64,000 nucleotides of DNA from an uncultured Lachnospiraceae bacterium (GTDB taxonomy: Bacteria > Bacillota > Clostridia > Lachnospirales > Lachnospiraceae), in the NCBI GenBank assembly GCA_900551115.1, contig URUY01000015.1, positions 25,185 to 89,184 on the forward strand, written 5' to 3'. The notes below the pieces were generated by a model. The model was given only the letters and a program-made list of their open reading frames with translations. It was not told where the DNA came from and did not search any database. Position numbers and translations under genes: made by a program. Below, in pieces: positions 51,300 through 59,990 of the stretch (the first letter of the stretch is position 1; each line of letters begins with the position of its first letter).

Positions 51300-51347
51300 C
51301 CTTTCACTTTCGAAAGATATATGGTATCTTTTCCAAACACAAAGAAA

Positions 51348-51379
51348 CCCATGCACCTGTATTTTTGCAAGCACATGGG
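51348..51379 (-). terminator. Possible terminator of the murE-rsgA operon
   Basis: A 12-bp stem with three G:T pairs (CCCATG/CATGGG core) is followed by TTTCTTT on the minus strand, 200 bp past rsgA. The 51380-51576 stretch before it is AT-rich and holds no gene I recognise. Confidence 0.5.
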
Positions 51380-51576
51380 ATCTACTCCATTCCACTCTTT
51401 ATTTCATATTTGCTCGTAGAGGCATTAATATAACACCTATTTTCACCTTTTTATAACTTTTCAAGAAATCTACGCACCAATTACGTACCAATTTCCGTAG
51501 TAATTACATAAAGATATATGTATATCTCCTTCTCGCTATTTGTTTGCTGTTGTTTCTTTTATTATCGGTACGCTAG

Positions 51577-52455
51577 TTACCACTTCTTTTTGGCCTTCAA
51601 TTCTTCATATAAAAGCACATAATTGTCATAACGGATTTTGCTGATAAGTCCTTTTTCCATAGCAGCCTTTATGCCGCATACCGGCTCGTTTATATGGGCA
51701 CAGCCTCTGAAGCGGCAGTCTGCTTCAAAGGGAGCAAATTCTCGATAGTAATACGCCAGTTCTTCTTTTTCCACATCAAAAAGAGACAGAGAACTGAAGC
51801 CCGGTGTATCCATAATATAGGTTTCTCCTCCCATGGCAATCAGCTCCGAATGTCTGGTGGTGTGCTTTCCTCTGTCTATCTTTTCACTGATAATGCCTGT
51901 CTCCATCACCTTGCCGTCCTGTAAGCGGTTGATAAGCGAGGACTTTCCTACGCCACTGGGACCTGCCACAGTGGTAGTTTTCTGCTGCAGGGCTTCCCGC
52001 AAGGCATCAATCCCTTCCTGCCTGAGTGCGCTTACGAACAAAACCTTGTAGCCGCATTTTTCATAGGTAGCGGCCAAAAGCTCTCTTTCCTTCTCTTCGG
52101 CTATATCCTGCTTGTTAAAACAGATGATACAGGGCAGTCCCTGCTTTTCCATCATAATCAGAAAGCGGTCTAACAGATTCAGGCTGGGCGCCGGCTTTGT
52201 AATGGAGAAAATCACAAGCGCCTGGTCCACATTTGCCACCGCCGGACGAATCAGCTCATTTTTCCGTTTCAACAGTGCCGTAATATTGCCCTTTTTCTCC
52301 GCTTCGTCCAATACGCTCACTGTAACGTCATCACCGACTAACGGTTTTTTGTTATCCTTACGGAAAATTCCCTTCGCCTTACATTCAAAACAGCCTCGTC
52401 CTTCTACATGGACATAATAGAATCCCGCAATTCCCTTTACTATCTTACCCTGCAT
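51577..52455 (-). CDS. rsgA: Ribosome small subunit-dependent GTPase RsgA
   Basis: 292 residues. OB-fold N-terminus, then a circularly permuted GTPase: FNKQDI (G4) precedes GPSGVGKSSLINRL (G1) and DTPGFSSL (G3). A C-terminal zinc knuckle is formed by CRFRGCAHINEPVC. It matures the 30S subunit. It follows prkC at 40 bp, the usual Firmicute order prpC-prkC-rsgA. Confidence 0.96.
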   Translation of the reverse strand: MQGKIVKGIAGFYYVHVEGRGCFECKAKGIFRKDNKKPLVGDDVTVSVLDEAEKKGNITALLKRKNELIRPAVANVDQALVIFSITKPAPSLNLLDRFLIMMEKQGLPCIICFNKQDIAEEKERELLAATYEKCGYKVLFVSALRQEGIDALREALQQKTTTVAGPSGVGKSSLINRLQDGKVMETGIISEKIDRGKHTTRHSELIAMGGETYIMDTPGFSSLSLFDVEKEELAYYYREFAPFEADCRFRGCAHINEPVCGIKAAMEKGLISKIRYDNYVLLYEELKAKKKW

Positions 52456-52495
52456 ATTCTATCCTTATCTTTTTGCTTATCCGTACTGCCGCTGT

Positions 52496-54601
52496 TTATT
52501 CCGGCACAAACTCTACTGACCTGGAAAACGACCTTAACTCCGTAGTACCGGGAACCGTGACAGTCTCTCCTGCCTCGTTGGTAGCTGTGGTGCTTTCCGT
52601 TGTTACCGAATAGGTAAAGGTAATGGTTCCCTTCGGCGAAGTAATCCCATAATAATTAGCTGCCAGCGGGAAAGTCGTGGTTGTGGTATCCATCAGTATC
52701 TTACCGCTGTCCGCTACTATCGTTACGCTTACAGAGGTCCCCGTTACATAATCCGGCGCTTCCTCCGGCGTAGGCCCTTCTATGCTGGCATTGTATTTAT
52801 AGGTAATATTCTCCGGTCCGAGACTTACCTTTAAGTCCACCGATGTGCCGGGGTCTAAATAGGAACCGTAGGAATAGCTCTGATAACATACCAGTCCGGC
52901 TTCATAATCAGCGGAATTCATCTCTCCGACAGAACCTATTGCAAGACCTGCTTCAATCAGCTTTGCAATGGCCTCATCTTCGGGTACTCCCATCAGATTC
53001 GGAACTCTGACCTTATTCTCCTCCTGCCCCAGACTTACGTTGACTGTGATAACAGAACCTGCCGGCGCTTTCTGTCCACCTACAGGATTCTGTGAAATAA
53101 CATTGCCTTTTTCCACACCGGAAGAATAGCTTTCCGTTTTATTTACGGCAAAGCCCTTTTCTGCCAGCTTATTTGCTGCGTCTTCATAAGAAAGTCCTGT
53201 AATATTCGGCACTTCCCGTCCTTCCGTCCCTGCGCTGACTGTCAGGGTAACCGTACTGCCCGCTTTGATTTCAGTGCCCGCCGTCACATCGGCGCTGATA
53301 ACGATATTCTGCTCGTAGGCTTCGGATTCCTCATATATAACCTCTGTCAGAAGCCCCATTTCCTTTAATTCCTTCTGCGCTTCTGCTATAGACATACCTG
53401 CTACGGCAATCATTGTCACCTTCTCGTTGTCAGAAGGCAAGCTGCTCTCTTCCGTAGTCTGTGTTTCGCCGCCTCTGCCGCCGAACCCAAACACGCCGGT
53501 AATTTTTCCTACAAAAAAGATAATGACACAACAGATAACAATACCGGCCACTACCGTCAGTATGGTTGTAATCCGCTCCATTCTGGGATCATAATCCTCT
53601 TCGTAATCCTCTTCTGCATACTCCTCTTCCGCAATCGGCCCTGTGTCGTTCTTTAAACGCAGCGTTTCATCCATATAATCCCTGCGCTCCGACTGTTTTT
53701 TTATCTGGGCCATATCGGTATCGGATATGAATCTGGTAGCCGCATCTGCATCCGGATCATGAAAAACCACAAAACTCTCATCGGGATTAAGAAGCGACTG
53801 CTTTAAATCCTCAATCAGCTCTGCCATGGACTGATACCTTCTGTCAGGGCTCTTCTGACAGCATTTTAAAACAATCTGCTCCACACCGGCAGGAATTTCC
53901 GGCACAAAATCCTTAGGGGAAGGCATCTCCTCCTGAATATGCTTAATGGCAATCGCCACCGTTGTTTCTCCGTTAAAGGGCACGCGTCCCGTAAGCATCT
54001 CAAACATGGTGATGCCTAACGAATAAATATCACTCTTTTCGTCACTGTAACCGCCTCTTGCCTGTTCCGGCGATGTATAGTGTACAGAGCCCATTACATT
54101 GGAGGTAATGGTATTGCTGGTAGCCGCCTTGGCAATACCAAAGTCCGTTACCTTTACCTTTCCTTCCTTGGAAATAATAATATTCTGAGGCTTGATATCC
54201 CTGTGAATAATATGGTTATTGTGGGCAGCCTCAATTCCCATGGAAATCTGAATTGCTATGCTGACAGCTTCTTTATAGGATAATCTTGCTTTTTTTTCAA
54301 TGTACTTTTTCAGGGTGATGCCTTCTACCAGCTCCATTACAATGTAATAGATGCCGTTTTCCTCACCTACATCATACACATTTACAATATTGGGATGCAT
54401 AAGCCCTGCCGCTGCCTGCGCTTCCACACGAAACTTAGATACAAAATTGGCATTTTCGGAAAATTCCTGCTTCAGTACCTTTACCGCCACAAACCGGTTT
54501 AATTTGTGACACTTTGCCTTATATACATCTGACATGCCGCCTGTACCTATTTTTTCCAGTATTTCGTAGCGGTCTCCAATCATCATTCCAATCTTAATCA
54601 T
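52496..54601 (-). CDS. prkC: PASTA-domain Ser/Thr protein kinase PrkC
   Basis: 701 residues. Kinase domain (about 10-270) with GTGGMSDVY, the Lys of VAVKVLK, HRDIKPQN and DFG, one helix near 340-365, then three PASTA repeats (about 385-597) and a beta-rich tail of 100 residues. PASTA domains bind muropeptides or lipid II, so the kinase senses cell-wall fragments and is linked to growth and spore germination in Bacillus. It is 14 bp after the phosphatase gene. Confidence 0.95.
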   Translation of the reverse strand: MIKIGMMIGDRYEILEKIGTGGMSDVYKAKCHKLNRFVAVKVLKQEFSENANFVSKFRVEAQAAAGLMHPNIVNVYDVGEENGIYYIVMELVEGITLKKYIEKKARLSYKEAVSIAIQISMGIEAAHNNHIIHRDIKPQNIIISKEGKVKVTDFGIAKAATSNTITSNVMGSVHYTSPEQARGGYSDEKSDIYSLGITMFEMLTGRVPFNGETTVAIAIKHIQEEMPSPKDFVPEIPAGVEQIVLKCCQKSPDRRYQSMAELIEDLKQSLLNPDESFVVFHDPDADAATRFISDTDMAQIKKQSERRDYMDETLRLKNDTGPIAEEEYAEEDYEEDYDPRMERITTILTVVAGIVICCVIIFFVGKITGVFGFGGRGGETQTTEESSLPSDNEKVTMIAVAGMSIAEAQKELKEMGLLTEVIYEESEAYEQNIVISADVTAGTEIKAGSTVTLTVSAGTEGREVPNITGLSYEDAANKLAEKGFAVNKTESYSSGVEKGNVISQNPVGGQKAPAGSVITVNVSLGQEENKVRVPNLMGVPEDEAIAKLIEAGLAIGSVGEMNSADYEAGLVCYQSYSYGSYLDPGTSVDLKVSLGPENITYKYNASIEGPTPEEAPDYVTGTSVSVTIVADSGKILMDTTTTTFPLAANYYGITSPKGTITFTYSVTTESTTATNEAGETVTVPGTTELRSFSRSVEFVPE

Positions 54602-54615
54602 GCTTAACTCCTTAA

Positions 54616-55347
54616 CTATTCTGCAAACGGCTCAATAAGCACCACAGCTATATTGTCCTTACCGCCGTTATTGTTTGCGGCCTTAACCAGTTCTTCTGCT
54701 TTTTCCACAATGTCTCTCTGCCCGTTTAAAATCATACGGATTTCTTCATCCTCAAGCATATTGGTCAGACCGTCAGAACACATTAACACAATCTCCCCGG
54801 GCACAAGCTCCACATGGAAGAAATCAATCTCTACCGTTTCTGCAGCGCCTATTGCCCTTGTAATGATGTTCTTGTCAGGGTGGTTGCGGGCAGCCTCCCT
54901 GTCTATACCGCCCATACGAATCATTTCTTCCACCAGAGAATGATCTCTGGTAATCTGCGTAATCTTCTCTCCGATAACATAAAGTCTGGAATCCCCTACA
55001 TTGGCGACTCTTAAATACCGGCCCATACAGGTCGCTGCCACAACGGTAGTACCCATGCCTTTAAAACCGGCATTTTCTTTGGACAGCTTTATTACCCGCT
55101 CGTTGGCAACCTCTATTGCCTTACCCAGTATTTTTTCCGGATTTACCTCAAAAGAATCTTCTATCTCCTTTACAATGGTTTCCACTGTAAATTTTGATGC
55201 ATAATCGCCTGCATTATGTCCGCCCATACCGTCTGCCACAATAAAAACATTGGGCAGATTCCCCACGGGCCTCTCTGATGTATAAACATAATCCTGATTC
55301 AGTTTTCTTCTCTTTCCTATGTCAGTTATGGAAAATGTCTTTAACAC
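54616..55347 (-). CDS. prpC: PP2C-type protein phosphatase PrpC/Stp1
   Basis: 243 residues. Metal-binding motifs VADGMGGHNAGDYAS, GDSRLY and SDGLTN, and the DNIAVVLI end, are complete. It dephosphorylates PrkC and its targets. The start codon is GTG at 55347, preceded by GGAGACAG, and overlaps the rlmN stop by 26 bases, so it is translated with rlmN. Confidence 0.94.
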   Translation of the reverse strand: MLKTFSITDIGKRRKLNQDYVYTSERPVGNLPNVFIVADGMGGHNAGDYASKFTVETIVKEIEDSFEVNPEKILGKAIEVANERVIKLSKENAGFKGMGTTVVAATCMGRYLRVANVGDSRLYVIGEKITQITRDHSLVEEMIRMGGIDREAARNHPDKNIITRAIGAAETVEIDFFHVELVPGEIVLMCSDGLTNMLEDEEIRMILNGQRDIVEKAEELVKAANNNGGKDNIAVVLIEPFAE

Positions 55348-56392
55348 CGTCTGTCTCCTTAGGTTGCATGTGTCTTCGTCTTAGCTGGCCGCAGGCTCCG
55401 TCAATATCCCGCCCCATTTCTCTTCTTATAGTAACATTAATTTTGTTTTTTTCAAGTTTATTTTTAAACGCCGTAATCCTTGCAGCCTCTGACTGGACAA
55501 AATCCCTCTCTTTTATGGGATTGACCGGAATCAGATTGATGTGGCAGCAAAGAGGCGCTGCAAGGCGGCTAAGCAGGGCTGCGTCCTCGTCCGTATCATT
55601 AACACCGCCTACCAGACTGTACTCAAACGTAATCCTTCTGCCTGTCTTTTCAAAGTAATTGCCGCAGGCCTCCATCAGCTCCTTTATGCTGTAACGGTTC
55701 GCCACAGGCATCAGCTCTTTTCTCTTTTCATCAGTGGCTGCATGCAGGGACAGGGCCAGGGTAATCTGCAGTTTTTCTTCTGCCAGCCTGTACATCTGCG
55801 GCACCAGACCGCAGGTGGAAACCGTAATATTTCGCTGGCTGATATGCAGCCCTTTTTCGTCCGTCAGCAGTTTTATGAAACGAAGCAGATTGTCATAATT
55901 GTCAAGCGGTTCTCCCGTGCCCATCACCACTACATTGGATACACGCTCCCCTGTAAGCAGGGTAATTGCATAAATCTGGTCCAGCATTTCTGAAGGCATC
56001 AGATTTCTGCAAAGTCCGTCCAGCGTGGACGCACAGAATTTACAGCCCATGCGGCAGCCTACCTGTGAGGAAATGCACACGGAATTGCCGTGCTTATATT
56101 TCATCCAGACGCTCTCTACCACATTGCCGTCAAAAAGCCTGAACAGGAATTTCCTTGTACCGTCTATACGGGATTCCTGTACTTCTACAGCCTCCAGCGC
56201 CGTATACATATAGTTATTCCCACATTTTTCCCTGAAATCACCGGACAGGTTTGTCATTTCTGCAAAACTGCGTGCCAGCTTTACATGCATCCACTCATAA
56301 CACTGTTTCGCCCTGAAGGGCTTTTCTGACATTGCTGCTATTTCGGCTGCAAGCTCTTCATATGTCATTGATTTAATATCTTTTTTGTCCAT
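55322..56392 (-). CDS. rlmN: Dual-specificity RNA methyltransferase RlmN
   Basis: 356 residues. A radical-SAM cluster CxxxCxxC in GCRMGCKFCAS and the resting cysteine in FEYSLVGGVNDT/ICGACGQL-like C-terminus. It makes 2-methyladenosine at A2503 of 23S rRNA and in some tRNAs. It is 20 bp after rsmB. Confidence 0.95.
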   Translation of the reverse strand: MDKKDIKSMTYEELAAEIAAMSEKPFRAKQCYEWMHVKLARSFAEMTNLSGDFREKCGNNYMYTALEAVEVQESRIDGTRKFLFRLFDGNVVESVWMKYKHGNSVCISSQVGCRMGCKFCASTLDGLCRNLMPSEMLDQIYAITLLTGERVSNVVVMGTGEPLDNYDNLLRFIKLLTDEKGLHISQRNITVSTCGLVPQMYRLAEEKLQITLALSLHAATDEKRKELMPVANRYSIKELMEACGNYFEKTGRRITFEYSLVGGVNDTDEDAALLSRLAAPLCCHINLIPVNPIKERDFVQSEAARITAFKNKLEKNKINVTIRREMGRDIDGACGQLRRRHMQPKETDGVKDIFHN

Positions 56393-56413
56393 TTTATCTG
56401 TTTTCCTTATATC

Positions 56414-57784
56414 TTAAGCCTGTACAGGCAGGGGCTTTCTAAGCCTTGCAAAGAAAAAACCGTCCGTATCATGCACATGGGGCAATAACTGCATATAGCC
56501 TTTCTCTGCAGTTTCACTATCCGGCAGCTTCGGAAGTAAATCCAAAACAGGCTCTAAGGAAAAGTGCAGCTCCCTGCAAATCCATTCTGCCATTTCTTCG
56601 TTTTCCGCAGGATTTATGGTACAGGTGCTATACAATAAAATACCGCCCGGCCTCACATAGGAAGCGGCCTGACGCACAATTTCCTTTTGCAGGGAAACAA
56701 TACCCGTAAGGGCTTCTTCCTTCTGCCTGTATTTGATATCCCTCTTTTTGCCCATAACTCCCAGGCCTGAGCAGGGCACGTCTGCCAGCACCACATCTGC
56801 GCTTCCTGCCGCCTCTGCATCAGGCACGGTAGCGTCCCATTCCTTTAGGCTCACGTTTATAAGCTGCATACGGCTTACATTTTCTTCTATCTGTGATACT
56901 TTGACTGCCGAAACATCCCTGGCTTCTACATGACCTTCCGCTCCCGCATATTCTGCCGCCAGCATGGTCTTGCCGCCCGGTGCCGCACATACGTCCAAAA
57001 CCTTATCGCCGCTTTTTATGCCTGCTGCCGCTACCGCCAGCATGGAGCTTGCATCCTGTACGGTAAAAAAGCCTTCCGCAAAGCCTGTAAGCGATGCAAT
57101 ATTCTCACAGTTTTCCAGATAATATGCCTCCGGGACAAAGGGATGCCTTCGCACCGCAATGCCGTTTTTCTGCATATCATTAAGAAGCTCTTCCTTTTTT
57201 TGTGCGGTCAGGGAGCCGGCAAACCGTATGGTAACCTGTCTTACCTTTAAAAGGCCTGCAAGCAGGCATTTTGTTTTTTCATAAGAATACCGGGAAAGAA
57301 AATGGCTTACAATCCATTCCGGCATGGAAAAGGTTACGGACAGAAACTTCTCCGGCTCCTTTTCCTCCGAAGGCATGCCGATGCTACTTCCTTCTGCAGA
57401 CAGCTTACGCAGCACACCGTTTACAAACCCTTTTAAATTGTGAAACTTTCGCTTTACACAAAGCTTTACCGCTTCATTAACCGCTGCCGAAGCCGGCACG
57501 CCGTCCATATACAAAAGCTGATAGGCACTCATACGCAGAAGATTGCGGATAAGCGGCTTCATTTTCTTCACCGGCACACTGGATACGGCATTTAAGCGGT
57601 AATCCAGTTCTATCCGCCGCTCTGTGGTTCCTTCAAAAAGCCTCTTCATAAAAGCCTTTTCCTGACTTCCCAGATAGTCATATTTGGCAAGGACCTCCCG
57701 GATAACCAGGTGGGAATATGCCTCCTCCCGCTCGGTTACAAGCAGCATATCCAGTACGATTTCTCTTGTATTTTCTGCTGCCAT
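56414..57784 (-). CDS. rsmB: 16S rRNA m5C967 methyltransferase RsmB
   Basis: 456 residues. NusB-like N-terminal domain (about 1-140), then a Rossmann methyltransferase with VCAAPGGKT, the DVPCSGLGVMGK motif IV and the YSTCTINPAENEE motif VI that carry the two catalytic cysteines. It ends three bases from the peptidase gene. Confidence 0.95.
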   Translation of the reverse strand: MAAENTREIVLDMLLVTEREEAYSHLVIREVLAKYDYLGSQEKAFMKRLFEGTTERRIELDYRLNAVSSVPVKKMKPLIRNLLRMSAYQLLYMDGVPASAAVNEAVKLCVKRKFHNLKGFVNGVLRKLSAEGSSIGMPSEEKEPEKFLSVTFSMPEWIVSHFLSRYSYEKTKCLLAGLLKVRQVTIRFAGSLTAQKKEELLNDMQKNGIAVRRHPFVPEAYYLENCENIASLTGFAEGFFTVQDASSMLAVAAAGIKSGDKVLDVCAAPGGKTMLAAEYAGAEGHVEARDVSAVKVSQIEENVSRMQLINVSLKEWDATVPDAEAAGSADVVLADVPCSGLGVMGKKRDIKYRQKEEALTGIVSLQKEIVRQAASYVRPGGILLYSTCTINPAENEEMAEWICRELHFSLEPVLDLLPKLPDSETAEKGYMQLLPHVHDTDGFFFARLRKPLPVQA

Positions 57785-57787
57785 TGC

Positions 57788-58492
57788 TTAATCCTGCCTT
57801 TTGTTGCCGCCAAACAGCAGTATCAGACGCAAAAGCTGTAAAATAGAGGACGCTGCCGCTGCCACATAGGTCATGGCTGCCGCTGTCAGCACCTTTCTTG
57901 CTCCTGCCTGCTCCGTAGTGCCCAAAAGACCGCTCACCTCCATGGACTGCATGGCTCTGCTCGATGCATTAAACTCTACCGGCAGTGTGACCAGCTGAAA
58001 CAGTACTGCCAGTGCAAATGCCCAGATACCAATCTGTATCAGAACCTGGTTCCAGCTTAGGATAACGCCCAATATAATCAGGGGAAGACCCAAATAGCTT
58101 CCGATATTCACAATGGGAACCAGTGCCGAACGGAATTTTAAAGGCGCATAGCTTTCCTGATGCTGTTTTGCATGACCGCATTCGTGGGCTGCTACCGCTA
58201 CCGCCGTAACCGTAGGATAGTTGTAATTCTCATAGGAAAGCCTCACTGTTTTGCTTCTGGGGTCATAATGGTCGCCGCCGCCCTTTCGCAGGCATTCTAC
58301 CCTGACATCATAAATTCCGGCATCCCTGAGAATCTGTTCTGCTGCCTGGCCGCCTGTAATTCCTCTCATGTTCCGCACCCCATGGTACTTTTTCATGGAG
58401 CTGTTTACCCAGATGCTTGCAAAAATGCAGATAACTGCACCAATCAGCACCAGTATATAAGTAGGGTCAAAATAGTAATAATAATATGGCAT
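57788..58492 (-). CDS. Membrane zinc metallopeptidase (YugP-like)
   Basis: About 234 residues. N-terminal helix, the zinc motif HECGHAKQHQ in the middle and two or three more helices toward the C-terminus, as in the Zn_peptidase_2 family. The ATG at 58492 is preferred because AAAGG lies nine bases upstream. Substrate unknown. Confidence 0.88.
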   Translation of the reverse strand: MPYYYYYFDPTYILVLIGAVICIFASIWVNSSMKKYHGVRNMRGITGGQAAEQILRDAGIYDVRVECLRKGGGDHYDPRSKTVRLSYENYNYPTVTAVAVAAHECGHAKQHQESYAPLKFRSALVPIVNIGSYLGLPLIILGVILSWNQVLIQIGIWAFALAVLFQLVTLPVEFNASSRAMQSMEVSGLLGTTEQAGARKVLTAAAMTYVAAAASSILQLLRLILLFGGNKRQD

Positions 58493-58510
58493 ATTCCTCA
58501 TCCTTTCCTT

Positions 58511-59458
58511 TTATCCAAGAATCATTCCTGTCTGCATGGCGTTTCCAAGTAAAAAATCATGTGTACACATTCTCTTTTTTCCCTCAAGCTGCAAAGAATT
58601 TATCCACAGCACCTCCGTTTCACATGCCACTGCAAAACGGTTCTTTTCTATTGCAACTACCGTGCCGGGTTTTATTCCTTTTAAGTCTTTCTCCTCCAAA
58701 GAACCGATGCCCGTATCCGCTTCCCAGATTTTTAACTGCTTTCCTTCAAAGAAGGTATATGCGCTGGGCCAGGAATTCAATCCCCGCACAAGCCGCTCTA
58801 TCTCCTCTGCGCTCTTATTCCAGTCAATCTCTCCCATGGCCTTACTAAGCATTACCGTGTAGGTGGCATCTTCTTCCTTTTGGGGAACGGCTGTCAGTTC
58901 TCCTTTTTCCAACAAAGAGAGAGCTTCCGTAATTGCCTCGGCTCCCAAAACGGAAAGCCTTGCAAAAAGGGATTCTCCCGTCTCTTTTTTATCAAGATAA
59001 ATCTCTTTCCGGTAAAGAACATCCCCTGTATCAATGCCTTCATTCATCTGCTGAATCGTTACGCCTGTTTTTTCTTCTCCGTTAATCACTGCCCACTGTA
59101 TAGGGCTGGAGCCCCGGTATTTGGGCAGCAGAGAGGCATGAATATTCAGGCAGCCATACCTTGGCATATCAAGAATCTCTTTGGAAAGAATCTGTCCGAA
59201 GGCTGCTACGACAAACACATCCGCCTCGTATTTTTTCAGCTCCTCTACAGCCTCGGTACGCTTTATCCGCACCGGCTGAAGCACCGGGATACCAGCCTCC
59301 AGGGCACATTCCTTTACCGGTGAAAAAGAAAGCTTACCGCTTCGTCCCTTTGCTTTATCCGGCTGGGTCACTACTGCCGTAATTTCATGTCCGGCTGCAA
59401 GCAGGGCCTTAAGCGCACCTACCGCAAAATCCGGCGTTCCCATAAAAACTATTTTCAT
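58511..59458 (-). CDS. fmt: Methionyl-tRNA formyltransferase
   Basis: 315 residues. N-terminal formyl-transfer domain with SLLPKYRGSSPIQWAV and GVTIQQMNEGIDTGD, then an OB-fold tRNA-binding domain. It formylates initiator Met-tRNA with 10-formyl-THF. Its first codons overlap the def stop by four bases, pairing the formylation and deformylation steps. Confidence 0.96.
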   Translation of the reverse strand: MKIVFMGTPDFAVGALKALLAAGHEITAVVTQPDKAKGRSGKLSFSPVKECALEAGIPVLQPVRIKRTEAVEELKKYEADVFVVAAFGQILSKEILDMPRYGCLNIHASLLPKYRGSSPIQWAVINGEEKTGVTIQQMNEGIDTGDVLYRKEIYLDKKETGESLFARLSVLGAEAITEALSLLEKGELTAVPQKEEDATYTVMLSKAMGEIDWNKSAEEIERLVRGLNSWPSAYTFFEGKQLKIWEADTGIGSLEEKDLKGIKPGTVVAIEKNRFAVACETEVLWINSLQLEGKKRMCTHDFLLGNAMQTGMILG

Positions 59459-59937
59459 TCTTCAAAATCCTCCGCTTCGGCGGTATCCATCAGCGCACCC
59501 TCTACCTTTTCCACATAAAGGTGACCGTCCAAATGCTCCAGCTCATGGCAGATAGCTCTGGCTAAAAGCTCCGTGCCCTCCAGTTCATAAGGCTTCATAT
59601 CAATATCAAGCGCTTCTGCCTTAACGTAATCAGGGCGTGTTACGATACCGCATTTTCCCGGTACGGAAAGACATCCCTCCTGCCCCGTCTGCTCGCCGCT
59701 CATTTCTATAATCCTTGGATTAATCAGTACATATGGGTCCTCACCTGTGGTATCAATGACAACGACTCTCTTTAACACGCCAACCTGAGGTGCTGCCAGC
59801 CCTACACCGTTTGCCTCATACATGGTATCAAGCATATCCTCTATCAGTTCCCTTAATCTGGGTGTCATTTCCTTTATTTCCTTGCAGCTTTTAGTTAAAA
59901 CCTCGTCTCCGATTTCCCTGATATTTCTCAGTGCCAT
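59455..59937 (-). CDS. def: Peptide deformylase
   Basis: 160 residues from the ATG at 59937, giving the family start MALRNIREIGDEVL; AAAGGATG lies upstream, while an in-frame ATG at 59988 has no ribosome site. Motifs GVGLAAPQVG, EGCLSVPG and HELEHLDG bind the catalytic metal. It removes the N-formyl group from nascent proteins. Confidence 0.95.
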   Translation of the reverse strand: MALRNIREIGDEVLTKSCKEIKEMTPRLRELIEDMLDTMYEANGVGLAAPQVGVLKRVVVIDTTGEDPYVLINPRIIEMSGEQTGQEGCLSVPGKCGIVTRPDYVKAEALDIDMKPYELEGTELLARAICHELEHLDGHLYVEKVEGALMDTAEAEDFEE

Positions 59938-59990
59938 ATCATTCTTCATCCTTTCTGTAATCTGTAGCCTTATCTCTTTACTTATCATAT

